From Planctomycetota bacterium (GTDB lineage: Bacteria; Planctomycetota; Planctomycetia; Gemmatales; Gemmataceae): DNA of 48,828 nucleotides. The notes under the pieces were generated by a model, which had not been told where the DNA came from, ran no database searches, and saw nothing but the letters and a program-made list of their open reading frames with translations. The DNA is taken from contig JACPPF010000112.1 in assembly GCA_016191165.1 (NCBI GenBank), positions 1-48,828 of the forward strand, given 5' to 3'. The stretch's first letter is position 1. Each line of letters opens with the position of its first letter. Positions 41,485-48,824 of this stretch are shown one piece after another. The position numbers and the translations under genes are program-made.

Positions 41485-42260
41485 GTCGCAAACTCCTCGC
41501 CTTCGCCCGAAACGATTAGCCGCACGTCTGCCTTGTGAATCAACTCGCGTTGCCCCGTCGAGATTCCGCGATCGACGATCAGCGTATCGGCATCGGCCAG
41601 CTGGCCCAGGTACGTCAAAGCGATTCGGCCAATCTTGGTGTGGTCCGCCAGGATCACCAGTTCGTCGGCGGAGCGCATCATCGCACGCTCCGTCTCGACG
41701 AGCAGCAGATTACTGTTGAACAGCCCCTTTTCGGTGATTCCGCCAACGCCCATGATGGCCTGATTCACATGAATGTCTTCCAACATGCGAATGGTCAAAG
41801 GCCCCAGGGCAACGCCGGTGCGCGGGTACACGTAGCCGCCGAGCATTACCAGATCCGTCTCGCGACTGCTGGCGAACAGGTTTGCGATTGGCAGACTGTT
41901 GGTCACGATCTGCAACGGCCGACCGATCAACAGCTTCGCCAGTTCGAGCGTGGTCGTGCCGCCGTCGATCAGGATCGAATCGCCGTCGCGAATTCGCCCG
42001 GCCGCGGTCTGGGCGATCTGGCGTTTCTCCTCAATCTCACGGGAGGTCCGTTCTTCCAGGGCGGGCATGTCCTGAGCATCAGCTCGGAACACGGCGCCGC
42101 CGTGAGTGCGTTTGATCAACCCGTGCGAATCCCAGTAATCGAGATCGCGGCGGATCGTGGATTCTGACGCATTGAGCGATTTCGCCAATTCCGCCAGGCC
42201 CACGAAACCTCGCTCGTTTACCAGCTCCAGCACTTTTTGCCGACGTTCTTCCACAATCAC
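41481..42260 (-). CDS. DeoR-family transcriptional regulator of the BMC operon
   Basis: A 259-residue regulator. The N-terminal winged helix-turn-helix is EERRQKVLELVNERGFVGLA then ELAKSLNASESTIRRDL, followed by LIKRTHGGA. The C-terminal sugar-phosphate sensor domain has DGDSILIDGGTTTLELA, TNSLPIANLF, MLGGYVYPRTGVALGP and VILADHTKIGR. DeoR proteins usually repress sugar operons and are released by a phosphorylated sugar intermediate; here that would fit fuculose- or rhamnulose-phosphate. No ATG is near the domain start, so GTG at 42260 is chosen (AGG 7 nt upstream), with GTG at 42254 as alternative. As first gene of the operon it is likely autoregulated. Confidence 0.92.
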   Translation of the reverse strand: MIVEERRQKVLELVNERGFVGLAELAKSLNASESTIRRDLDYWDSHGLIKRTHGGAVFRADAQDMPALEERTSREIEEKRQIAQTAAGRIRDGDSILIDGGTTTLELAKLLIGRPLQIVTNSLPIANLFASSRETDLVMLGGYVYPRTGVALGPLTIRMLEDIHVNQAIMGVGGITEKGLFNSNLLLVETERAMMRSADELVILADHTKIGRIALTYLGQLADADTLIVDRGISTGQRELIHKADVRLIVSGEGEEFAT

Positions 42261-42318
42261 GGTACATCCTGCACTTTCGTGGAAACTATCTGTCGTAATT
42301 TGTGACACATAGTTACCT

Positions 42319-42347
42319 ATTTTGTGCATATTGTGCCGACTTGTCAA
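42319..42347 (-). promoter_or_regulatory. Candidate promoter of the deoR-pduL-BMC operon
   Basis: On the minus strand a perfect TTGACA -35 box (42342-42347) is followed after 17 nt by CAAAAT (42319-42324), a 4/6 match to the -10 consensus. Transcription would start about 50 nt upstream of the regulator's GTG. The stretch 42261-42380 is markedly AT-rich compared with the rest of the window. Repeated TTGTG words (plus strand 42300, 42322 and 42331) overlap the promoter and could be regulator half-sites. Confidence 0.5.
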
Positions 42348-42503
42348 GTGATAAATTGAGAAAATATTTCCTGATTTACTCAAGTTGTTGCAGAACATGT
42401 CAAATCCTGGGTTCACGTGGTTCGTCTTGGCTTCGCAAATTGCGTTTGGTATGGTTTCGCCGGATCGTCTTTCGTTTCCCACGGCAGCACGGAGTGCGCG
42501 AAG

Positions 42504-43115
42504 ATGCAATGGCCACTTGATCCGATGACGTTGATGTGGATTCAGGTCGCCACCGGGGCGACGGGAATGCTGCTGCTGGTTTTCCTGTTCCGCTGGGCCG
42601 CGCGCAAGGTCGGCGCGATCCTGAGCATCGAGGCCTACTTTTCGCCCAAGGGGGGGTGCCAGGCCGCGATCGTGCGTGAGATGATGAAGGCCCGTAGCGA
42701 GATCCTGGTGCAAGCCTATTCCTTCACGGCCGACCCGCTGACGTTCGCGCTGATTGAGTTGAAGAAACAGGGTGTGATGGTGGAAATCGTGCTCGACAAG
42801 AGCAACGAGGTGGATCGCTATTCGGATCTGCATTTTTTCATCGAGAATGACATGGAAGTGAAGATCGATCACGAACATGCAATCGCGCACAACAAGATCA
42901 TCATCATCGATAAGAAAGTCGTCATCACCGGCAGCTACAACTTCACGAATCAGGCCGAAAGCGACAACGCGGAGAATGTGATCATCATCAAGGGCTACCC
43001 CGAGATGGTGAACGGGTACCGCGAGAATTTCTTCAAGCATCGCGATCACGCCAAGCTGGCCGTCATCAAGGAAGGCCTCAAGGACCGCCGCCAGGCGCAG
43101 CCCAAGGCGGCGTGA
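42504..43115 (+). CDS. Membrane-anchored phospholipase D-like nuclease (single HKD motif)
   Basis: A 203-residue protein. An N-terminal hydrophobic helix (MWIQVATGATGMLLLVFLF, about residues 9-28) is followed by a PLD domain of the Nuc type. The domain covers EAYFSPKGGCQAAIVREMMK, ILVQAYSFTADPLTFALIEL, then the HKD motif HNKIIIIDKKVVITGSYNFT with its Ser and downstream NAEN. Single-HKD proteins of this size usually act as dimers, as non-specific endonucleases or phosphodiesterases. The ATG at 42504 has GGAG 9 nt upstream; the longer open frame to 42417 lacks signal. It is divergent from the BMC operon and functionally unrelated to it as far as one can tell. Confidence 0.9.
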   Translation: MQWPLDPMTLMWIQVATGATGMLLLVFLFRWAARKVGAILSIEAYFSPKGGCQAAIVREMMKARSEILVQAYSFTADPLTFALIELKKQGVMVEIVLDKSNEVDRYSDLHFFIENDMEVKIDHEHAIAHNKIIIIDKKVVITGSYNFTNQAESDNAENVIIIKGYPEMVNGYRENFFKHRDHAKLAVIKEGLKDRRQAQPKAA

Positions 43116-43292
43116 ACCTTGGAACATAAAAGAATTGGCGTCGTCTCCATTTTCGTGTAAGATAGGGTCGCCTTGAAATGGCCCGCCTGCCGCCCTTTCA
43201 CAAAAACGGCGCATAGCCCAGGCTGCCTTCGCTTACGCTTCAGACTCGGACCGGTCGTCCAGTTTTTGCCCTGCCAAAAGAAAGCAAATCTG

Positions 43293-44300
43293 ATGAGTTC
43301 ATCGAACTTCAAGCGCTACACCAGCGCGGATTGCCCGGCCGACGCCCTGGCGGGGGAACGCATCGCCGTGCTTGGGCATGGCAATCTTGGTCGGTCATTC
43401 GCGTTGAATTTGCGCGATCACGGCGTGCCGTCCCTGGCAGTCGGTAACATCGATGACCCCTATGCTGCAACCGCACAAGCGGCGGGGTTTGCCGTTGGCG
43501 ACATCGCGGGTGCGACGCGTGGGGCGGACCTCGTTCTGGTGCTGCTGCCTGACGAGGTGATCCCCGAAGTATTTGCCACGCAAATCGCGCCGAATTTGCA
43601 GACAAATGCCGCCGTGGTTTTCGCGTCGGGCTATTGCCTGGCCTACGGTCTCGTCACGGTGCCCAGGGGCATTGACGCCTTGCTGCTGGCGCCGCGCATG
43701 GGCGGCGAGGCGATTCGGCAGCGCTTCATGGATGCCGAGGGCTTCCACGCTTTTCTGTCCGTCGAACACGATCGCAGCGGCAAGGCCTGGAAGCGGCTGC
43801 TGGGCCTGGCGGATGCGGTCGGCGCCTTGCGGGCCGGGTCGTTCGCGTTGAGCGCGCGTCAGGAAGCGAATCTCGATCTCTTCATCGAACAAACGCTCGG
43901 GGCCGCCATCGGCGCCGCGGTGCTGTCGGCCTTTTCGGTCGGCATTGAGAACGGACTGCCAGCGGAGGCGCTGGCGCTGGAAATGTACATGTCCGGCGAA
44001 ATGGAAACCGTCTGGCAGGGCTTTCGCACCGAGGGGTTTCATCGCTCCGCGACCACCCATGGGCCGACGGCCATGTTTGGCGGCATGATGCGCACGATGC
44101 AGCTTTTCCAGACAGGCCTGCTGGAGCAATTCCAAAGGACGTGCGAAGAGATTCAGACCGGGCAGTTTGCCCAGCGGTTCCAGGAGGAACGCGACGCGGG
44201 CTATCCGATGCTCTCCAAGGTTCGCGCGATGCACAACCAGCTCGATCCACTCGGCGAGGCGGAGGAGCAGCTGCGCAGACAGTTGCCGTCGGCGGGATGA
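43293..44300 (+). CDS. Ketol-acid reductoisomerase-like protein lacking the catalytic His
   Basis: A 335-residue protein with the IlvC architecture. The Rossmann domain is ERIAVLGHGNLGRSFALNLR and LVLVLLPDEVIPEVF. The all-helical domain keeps the metal ligands Asp195 and Glu199 in EANLDLFIEQTLG and has a second acidic region ENGLPAEALALEMYMSGEME. In true reductoisomerases the segment FAHGFNIHYG holds a catalytic His; here it reads FASGYCLAYG, with Ser112 in that position, and VAPKGPGH has become LAPRMGGEA. It is therefore probably a paralogue with another substrate or no enzyme activity. No other branched-chain amino-acid genes are nearby. Start at 43293, no strong Shine-Dalgarno site. Confidence 0.82.
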   Translation: MSSSNFKRYTSADCPADALAGERIAVLGHGNLGRSFALNLRDHGVPSLAVGNIDDPYAATAQAAGFAVGDIAGATRGADLVLVLLPDEVIPEVFATQIAPNLQTNAAVVFASGYCLAYGLVTVPRGIDALLLAPRMGGEAIRQRFMDAEGFHAFLSVEHDRSGKAWKRLLGLADAVGALRAGSFALSARQEANLDLFIEQTLGAAIGAAVLSAFSVGIENGLPAEALALEMYMSGEMETVWQGFRTEGFHRSATTHGPTAMFGGMMRTMQLFQTGLLEQFQRTCEEIQTGQFAQRFQEERDAGYPMLSKVRAMHNQLDPLGEAEEQLRRQLPSAG

Positions 44301-44331
44301 GTGGCCTGGAGGTGGGATCGTGTCTGGCGGA

Positions 44332-44658
44332 TCACGACTTCTTTTTCTTGATTTTCGTGTCCGGCTTGAGTTCCTGGATCGCCTCGCTGCCGGCCTCTTG
44401 GGCCTTGGCCTTCCGGGCCGCGATGCGTTTTTTCTTTCGCCGCTTCTTGGCTTTTTGGGCTTCCTTGAGTAACTTGCTCGCCTTCTTGGAATCGCTGGCG
44501 TGGGTGAGGATGTCGATGGCGAATACACCCGCCAGCCCGGCCTGCGTTTCGCCGCCGATCTGGCACGCGATCCCGGCTGACTGCAACATGCCGCGGATGA
44601 TCTCGGCCTCGGGCAGAGTGTTCACGCTGAAGACGGAAACCAGGTCTTGATCGTCCAT
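44332..44658 (-). CDS. DUF2007-domain small protein with Lys-rich tail
   Basis: A 108-residue protein. The first 65 residues match the DUF2007 pattern (DLVSVFSVNTLPEAEIIRGM, LQSAGIACQIGGE), a small signal-transduction-like fold related to PII ends. The rest is a highly basic helical tail (KKASKLLKEAQKAKKRRKKK) that could bind nucleic acid. Function unknown. The start at 44658 matches the family start. Confidence 0.85.
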   Translation of the reverse strand: MDDQDLVSVFSVNTLPEAEIIRGMLQSAGIACQIGGETQAGLAGVFAIDILTHASDSKKASKLLKEAQKAKKRRKKKRIAARKAKAQEAGSEAIQELKPDTKIKKKKS

Positions 44659-44669
44659 GGCAAGCTCTC

Positions 44670-44701
44670 GAAAAAAAAGCCCCCGCGGGCATCAGCGGGG
44701 G
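44670..44701 (-). terminator. Rho-independent terminator of the HMA-domain gene
   Basis: On the minus strand the hairpin CCCCCGC-TGATGCCC-GCGGGGG is followed immediately by a run of T residues (C then nine T). This is the clearest intrinsic terminator in the window. It ends the transcript of the secreted HMA protein, before the DUF2007 gene. Confidence 0.9.
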
Positions 44702-44722
44702 TGCGAATGTTTGGCAAATGAT

Positions 44723-45256
44723 TTACTTCTTGATGGTGCCGTTGAAACCGGCCTTGCGGAGCGCGCTCAGGACGGCGCTGGCCTCGAGGTCGGCGCCCTC
44801 GATGATAACCGTGGGCTGCGGGCCTTTGCCTTCGTAGCTGATGGTGCTGCCCTTGAAGATCGCCTTGATCGCGTTCTTGCAAGCGCCGCAGCAGACGTGC
44901 ACCTTGCTTACGGCGACCTTGGTGACCTTGTCGCCTTTCTTGGCGCCGGCAACGTCAACCTTGATCGCCTTCCCGTCTTCCGTGGCCTTGCCGTAGAAGC
45001 CGCCGTCGAAAAGGGCCTTGACCCCCGCCTTGGCAGCGGCGCTGTCCTTGGCGGTAAACGCGACGATCTTGGTCTTGGCATCGGCCGTGACTTCGGAAAC
45101 GCCTTCCACCTTGGCCAGAATTTTCTTGGCGATGTTCACACACTGTCCGCAACAGATGTGCGGCCCCTTGACCTCAACGCTGCCAGCGTTGGCCGAGCCT
45201 GCGCCAGCCACGACCACTGCCAAGCCAGCCAGCAACGCACCGAAAATAGAACGCAT
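44723..45256 (-). CDS. Exported tandem heavy-metal-associated (HMA) domain protein
   Basis: A 177-residue periplasmic protein. A signal peptide (MRSIFGALLAGLAVVVAGAG with SANAG) is followed by two HMA-like ferredoxin folds. Each metal loop has an extra Cys compared with the usual MxCxxC: HICCGQC (Cys35, Cys36, Cys39) and HVCCGACKNAI (Cys122, Cys123, Cys126). The second half of each fold is visible (VSEVTADAKTKIVAF, TVIIEGADLEASAVLSALRK). It probably binds copper or another soft metal outside the cytoplasm. The start at 45256 follows AAGGAG about 8 nt upstream. It has its own terminator and stands as a single gene. Confidence 0.87.
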   Translation of the reverse strand: MRSIFGALLAGLAVVVAGAGSANAGSVEVKGPHICCGQCVNIAKKILAKVEGVSEVTADAKTKIVAFTAKDSAAAKAGVKALFDGGFYGKATEDGKAIKVDVAGAKKGDKVTKVAVSKVHVCCGACKNAIKAIFKGSTISYEGKGPQPTVIIEGADLEASAVLSALRKAGFNGTIKK

Positions 45257-45938
45257 GGGAATAGCTCCTTGTGAAATTAGTTTGCCCTGGTGGGTATTAA
45301 GGGGAATGTACCAAAATCACGAGCGGATGCAATAGGTCAGTTGGTGCAAAATCGAAGAAGCTGACTTATACTCCGCGCGATCGGGATTAACCCATGTACC
45401 AGCCCGCAGCGTAAGCAAGGGTCTGCTCAAATTACCCTTGCTCAATTGGACAGCGCCACTTTTCAATTTGGGGGAGCAAAGAACCGTGGGGTCAACAAGC
45501 GTTTGACATGGAGCACCGAAGGTGCGCAAATAATATAGCCCAGGGCAAGCGAAGCGCCGCCCTGGGTCGTGGCGCCGGGAAGACGAAAAGCCCTGAAAGG
45601 GGCGCCACAACACGGGACGTCGACCTTGTTGGGCCCTTTCAGGGCATGGTCCGTGGTGCGACGAATCACCCAGGGCGGCGCTGCGCTTGCCCTGGGCCTC
45701 AATATTTGCGCACCGTCGGTGCTCAACGAAACGCACTCTACATTCCCAGGATTCTTGACGTTCCCACTTTGAAAAGTGGTGCTGTCCAATTAAGCTACGG
45801 GCTGGTAAATCCCAAGGTGTCAAACCTGCCCGTGCAAGGTATATCCAAGCCTGAACGCCAGCGAAGCGTCAAGCGCCGCCCCTCGGGTTTGGAAAAACGA
45901 AATGGCACGTAGGGCACACGCCCACGGAAGGACCGGCG
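45257..45938. other. Long gene-free region dominated by a nested palindrome
   Basis: 682 bp without a real gene. Most of it (45444-45791) is a large multi-armed inverted repeat. Open frames here are symmetric by-products of the palindrome. The flanks carry a weaker CCAGCCCGCAGCGTAAGC motif (45402) and GCTACGGGCTGG (45794) that also face each other. Confidence 0.8.
45444..45791. repeat. 350-bp nested inverted repeat (MITE-like or structured RNA)
   Basis: Three concentric inverted pairs share one axis: outer arms 45444-45466 and 45769-45791 (22 of 23 complementary), middle arms 45511-45567 and 45668-45724 (about 50 of 57), inner arms 45590-45601 and 45633-45644 (GCCCTGAAAGGG and its complement). 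Middle arms begin GAGCACCG and contain AGCCCAGGGC. Many differences are single compensable positions in the arms. Confidence 0.88.
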
Positions 45939-46967
45939 TCATCGCCGCGCCACCGGCAAGGCTGACAGACGCTCGTTCAAGATTCGCTCCCAGACGACGG
46001 GATAAATCACGTCGAGCTGCGCCAGCGGTTGCTTGGCGAGGAGCCAGTGCGTTTGGGCTTCCTTGCTCGCGCGTAGCGGCATGGAGACGGGAATCCGGTT
46101 GCGGTCGCCCAGAACGGTGTTTATCCGGTCGTGAAACCGTTCCGCATGGGCGTGGCGGATGTGGCTGGCGAATCGCTTCCAGTTGACGTCGCCGGAGATT
46201 CGGCTGGTGCTGACGGTCTTGGCGGACTTGCGGATGTCGAGGGCCCAGCGGGCCTCGTTTTTCAGCGTGCCGGCGTTGGTCGGGCCGGCCAGGGCGTGAA
46301 CGACTGCGCCGTCCTCAAGGCAGAAATAGCTGGCGACGTTACCGCCGACTTTTTGGCCGCCGATGATCTGAAACTTACCCACCTTGAGGTAAGTGCTGAC
46401 AAAGTTGTCGTTGATATAGGCGGCCACAAGCGGATCGCTCAGAGCGTTCACACGGAACGCATCGGCGTTGTTTCAGGTGAATTCCTGATCTTCAAGGTTT
46501 CCGGAGAGGTGGACCATGAACACCATCTTCTTCTCGGCCCGCGCACGTTTGAACGCGTCGGTTGGGTCCTTCAGGAATTTGACCTCGGTGCCGATACGAG
46601 CGCATTCAACGAACTCGTCGTTGGCCTCTGCCTTCGGCGCGGCTTTCTTGGGAGCGATCTGGGCGAGCGGGGCCGCTGGTTTCTTTGGTTCGCCAAGCGG
46701 CTCCTGATTGACGATCTTTCCCGGCAGCGGCGGCAGCGGTTCGTCGTCCAGGTCGATCGGTTCCGTGCCCGCGGTCATCACGGCATACAGGCCGATGAAC
46801 AGCGTCGCCGCCAGCCAGGTGACGCAACCGCCGATGAGGATCTTGGTCCAGGGCAGGGTCTCTCGCCACTTGCCCCCTTTTCTCTTGACGCGCCGGGCAT
46901 AAACGGCGGGTTGAACCAGAATGGCATTGGGAAGAGCGCTGGGATCGGGAGAGTTCGGCTGAGACAT
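45939..46967 (-). CDS. Membrane-anchored thioredoxin-like protein, candidate selenoprotein (in-frame TGA as Sec165)
   Basis: One frame of 342 residues is interrupted only by TGA at 46473-46475 (codon 165). The N-terminus has a basic patch and one membrane helix (ILIGGCVTWLAATLFIGLYA, about 43-62), with the C-terminal part outside the cytoplasm. The part around the TGA looks like a thioredoxin-fold strand and redox site: KKMVFMVHLSGNLEDQEFT, TGA, NNADAFRVNALSDPLVAAYI and then NDNFVSTYLKVGKF. The remainder (GNVASYFCLEDGAVVHALAG) keeps thioredoxin-like character. A SECIS-like hairpin follows the TGA directly. The ATG at 46967 has GGAGG 5 nt upstream. From memory, relatives carry Cys at this site. 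If not selenocysteine, it is a pseudogene. Confidence 0.7.
46444..46475 (-). promoter_or_regulatory. Candidate bacterial SECIS hairpin with its UGA
   Basis: In the mRNA, UGA is followed by 12 nt and then a perfect 6-bp stem GCGUUC-CGUGU-GAACGC. The 5-nt loop starts 18 nt after the UGA and has G as its second base. This meets the general description of bacterial SECIS elements (stem-loop just downstream of the UGA, G in the first two loop positions). It could arise by chance, so the call is tied to the selenoprotein hypothesis. Confidence 0.5.
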
Positions 46968-47178
46968 TGGAGCCTCCAAAATGCACCAGCTTGAATGGCG
47001 ACTGTCGGAAAGGCCACGCCAACAGCTATTCTACCGTCGGCCCGTTGGCGAGACAAGTCATTTCTACGCTGAATTTCCCGCTCGAAACGTTTGCCTTTTT
47101 TTTTGACGCGTACAATGAAACGTGTTCTTTGCCGGGGAACCAACCCGTGGGCCATGGACTTGTTCCAGGAAAGGCAGG

Positions 47179-47958
47179 ATGTATTCGATGCGGACACAAT
47201 TCTTGACCTTGGTGTTTTCGAGCGCAATTGTAGTAGGCCTTCTTGGTGGCACGCCCGCCGCAGCGCAAACGTTCTATTTCATGAAGCTGATCAGCCCGGA
47301 AGAAATGCAGGTATATGCCCCAAGCGCGACCTGTACGGTTGTTGGAGTCGTGGCGCTGCCCGACGCAAAAAAAAGAGCCAAGGTTTTGTTTCTGCGTTTT
47401 CGGGTCTACGAGCCGAGGCGAGGTGGTTTCTTAATTGCAAACGAGGCTTTGGCACGCGTTGATGCGCCACCAGCTGGCACGAACCTTATGCGCTTCAAGC
47501 AACCGTTTAGACTTCCCTTGGTCAGCGGAGCATATTTGCTGCGCGTAGATTGCATGGATTTTGCGTTCAAAGACCCAGCGAAATCCATTATCACGTCGCA
47601 ATCGATTTTCATCGAACTCAAGGGCTCCAACGACGCAAGACCCGGACACAAAACGGTTCTGATCAATACGCCCACGGCCGGCTCAAAATTCGGTAAAAGT
47701 TCCTCGATTACTGTCGGCGGGACTTCGACGGGCGAGAGCGTCACGCAAATGCGCATCCGGTTTATGGACGGCACTAAGATTGTCCAGGAGGTTACGGTCA
47801 ATGTGTCGTCAGGCAACTTTTCCGCCATGCTTATGCCCCCACCCGTTGATGGTTGGCCCGTGGGCACCGACAAAAAAATCGTTGCGCAGGGGTTGGATAA
47901 GGGCAGTTCGCCGGTGTCTGGAGAAGAACGTGATGTCACAATTACCATAGAGAAATAG
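47179..47958 (+). CDS. Secreted protein of unknown function
   Basis: A 259-residue exported protein. After MYS comes a clear signal peptide (MRTQFLTLVFSSAIVVGLLG with GTPAAAQ). The mature part is beta-rich with two modules. The first includes MQVYAPSATCTVVGVVALPD and SGAYLLRVDCMDFAF. The second is Ig-like, with VLINTPTAGSKFGKSSSITV and MRIRFMDGTKIVQEVTVNVS. No catalytic motif is visible, so it may be a structural or binding protein of the envelope. Start at ATG 47179, with ATG 47188 an alternative, both after AAGGCAGG. It is divergent from the candidate selenoprotein gene. Confidence 0.78.
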   Translation: MYSMRTQFLTLVFSSAIVVGLLGGTPAAAQTFYFMKLISPEEMQVYAPSATCTVVGVVALPDAKKRAKVLFLRFRVYEPRRGGFLIANEALARVDAPPAGTNLMRFKQPFRLPLVSGAYLLRVDCMDFAFKDPAKSIITSQSIFIELKGSNDARPGHKTVLINTPTAGSKFGKSSSITVGGTSTGESVTQMRIRFMDGTKIVQEVTVNVSSGNFSAMLMPPPVDGWPVGTDKKIVAQGLDKGSSPVSGEERDVTITIEK

Positions 47959-48251
47959 ACCAATTCAGGACACGTTGAAAAACGTGGCCAAGAGGAGGGA
48001 GCTGGCGGGAATGCCATTTTCCTGCGAGAGTTTTTGGCCAGGCAGCATTGCCCGTTATCGCGTTGGCATGGTCCAAGATCGATTCACGTTACCTTCTCGC
48101 CAAATTCCGGTTGCGTCGACGTCCCAGGGCGTTGGTGGTGCGCGCGTCCCCCCCCGCGTCCACAGCTCACCGCCAACCCCAGGGTCAGTCACCCAACAAC
48201 CTCACGCTGAATCAAAAAGCCTTCGGATCGACCTTTATTCCCCGCTCGCAC
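47959..48251. other. Convergent spacer, nothing recognised
   Basis: 293 bp between the ends of two convergent genes. A short CACGTTGAAAAACGTG hairpin (47971-47986) follows the first gene's stop by a few bases but has no T-run. No gene, RNA or repeat is recognised. Confidence 0.4.
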
Positions 48252-48824
48252 TTATTTGGCGTGGCCTCGTTTCGCTCCCTTCGGCGGCGGCGTTCCATCA
48301 AGGCGTTCAATTGCCTTTGGATTGCCGTGCATGATCTCGTAGCGCAGCGTTTTCTTGTTCCGGCCCAAAAGGTGCAGGACGCGAACCTCGTAGCCGATGT
48401 CGTTCTTGGCTGGTACGACCCGGCCGTGGTAAATGTTCGCGTCGGGATATTTTTTCAGCAGTGCTTTTCCGGCGGCATCGAACGGCGCGGCGATGCCGCC
48501 CAGGTAGCCGTAGACGGTGTAGTGTGGCGAATCATTAGCATAGTGCTTGAGCATTTTCCTGTCGGTCTCGGGGCTCCATTTGTGGAACCAGTTGTTTACA
48601 TAGAAATCCTGCCAACGTTTATTCTTATCCAGCACTCGAATGATGAACGCGGTGATTGTCTTGTCTGGGTCAAGTTTGAGATCGTAATATTCCGGCTCTT
48701 CCGTTTTTAGGTGCACGCCGCGGAGAAAATAGGCCGGAACGCGGCCGCGGTCTCGCGAATCGCTTCGATCGTCTGGCCCACTGCCTCGGCAGCCAAGTTC
48801 AGATCCAGAACCAATCGCGTCCAC
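48252..48824 (-). CDS. Partial gene at the right edge, possibly frameshifted
   Basis: The frame encodes a C-terminal region with good coding character from about 48725 down: KTEEPEYYDLKLDPDKTITA, then FIIRVLDKNKRWQDFYVNNW and AKNDIGYEVRVLHLLGRNKK, ending with a basic PPKGAKRGHAK tail. I do not recognise the family. Upstream of about 48735 this frame looks poor (Ser/Arg/Gly-rich), while the neighbouring minus-strand frame reads well (LVLDLNLAAEAVGQTIEAIR, then ETAAAFRPIF) before a stop at about 48710. Either one gene has lost a base near 48730, or two genes overlap. The 5' end lies outside the window. Confidence 0.6.
   Translation of the reverse strand: MDAIGSGSELGCRGSGPDDRSDSRDRGRVPAYFLRGVHLKTEEPEYYDLKLDPDKTITAFIIRVLDKNKRWQDFYVNNWFHKWSPETDRKMLKHYANDSPHYTVYGYLGGIAAPFDAAGKALLKKYPDANIYHGRVVPAKNDIGYEVRVLHLLGRNKKTLRYEIMHGNPKAIERLDGTPPPKGAKRGHAK

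Noticed and set aside
31208-42260. The BMC operon as an undescribed system
   Set aside because: Its gene set matches the known Planctomycetes-Verrucomicrobia compartment for deoxy-sugar breakdown.
42504-43115. PLD-like protein as part of the BMC locus
   Set aside because: Divergent orientation, a membrane anchor and a nuclease-like motif give no link to compartment metabolism.
43293-44300. Annotation as ilvC
   Set aside because: The catalytic His and the PKGPGH motif are missing and no branched-chain biosynthesis genes are nearby.
45463-45912. Open frames of about 100-170 codons within the nested palindrome
   Set aside because: They appear on both strands as mirror images, lack starts and conserved character, and are explained by the inverted repeat.
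45939-46967. Reading this region as two separate small genes split at 46473
   Set aside because: The second part has no ribosome-binding site or plausible start near 46451, both parts are in the same frame, and together they form one thioredoxin-like protein.
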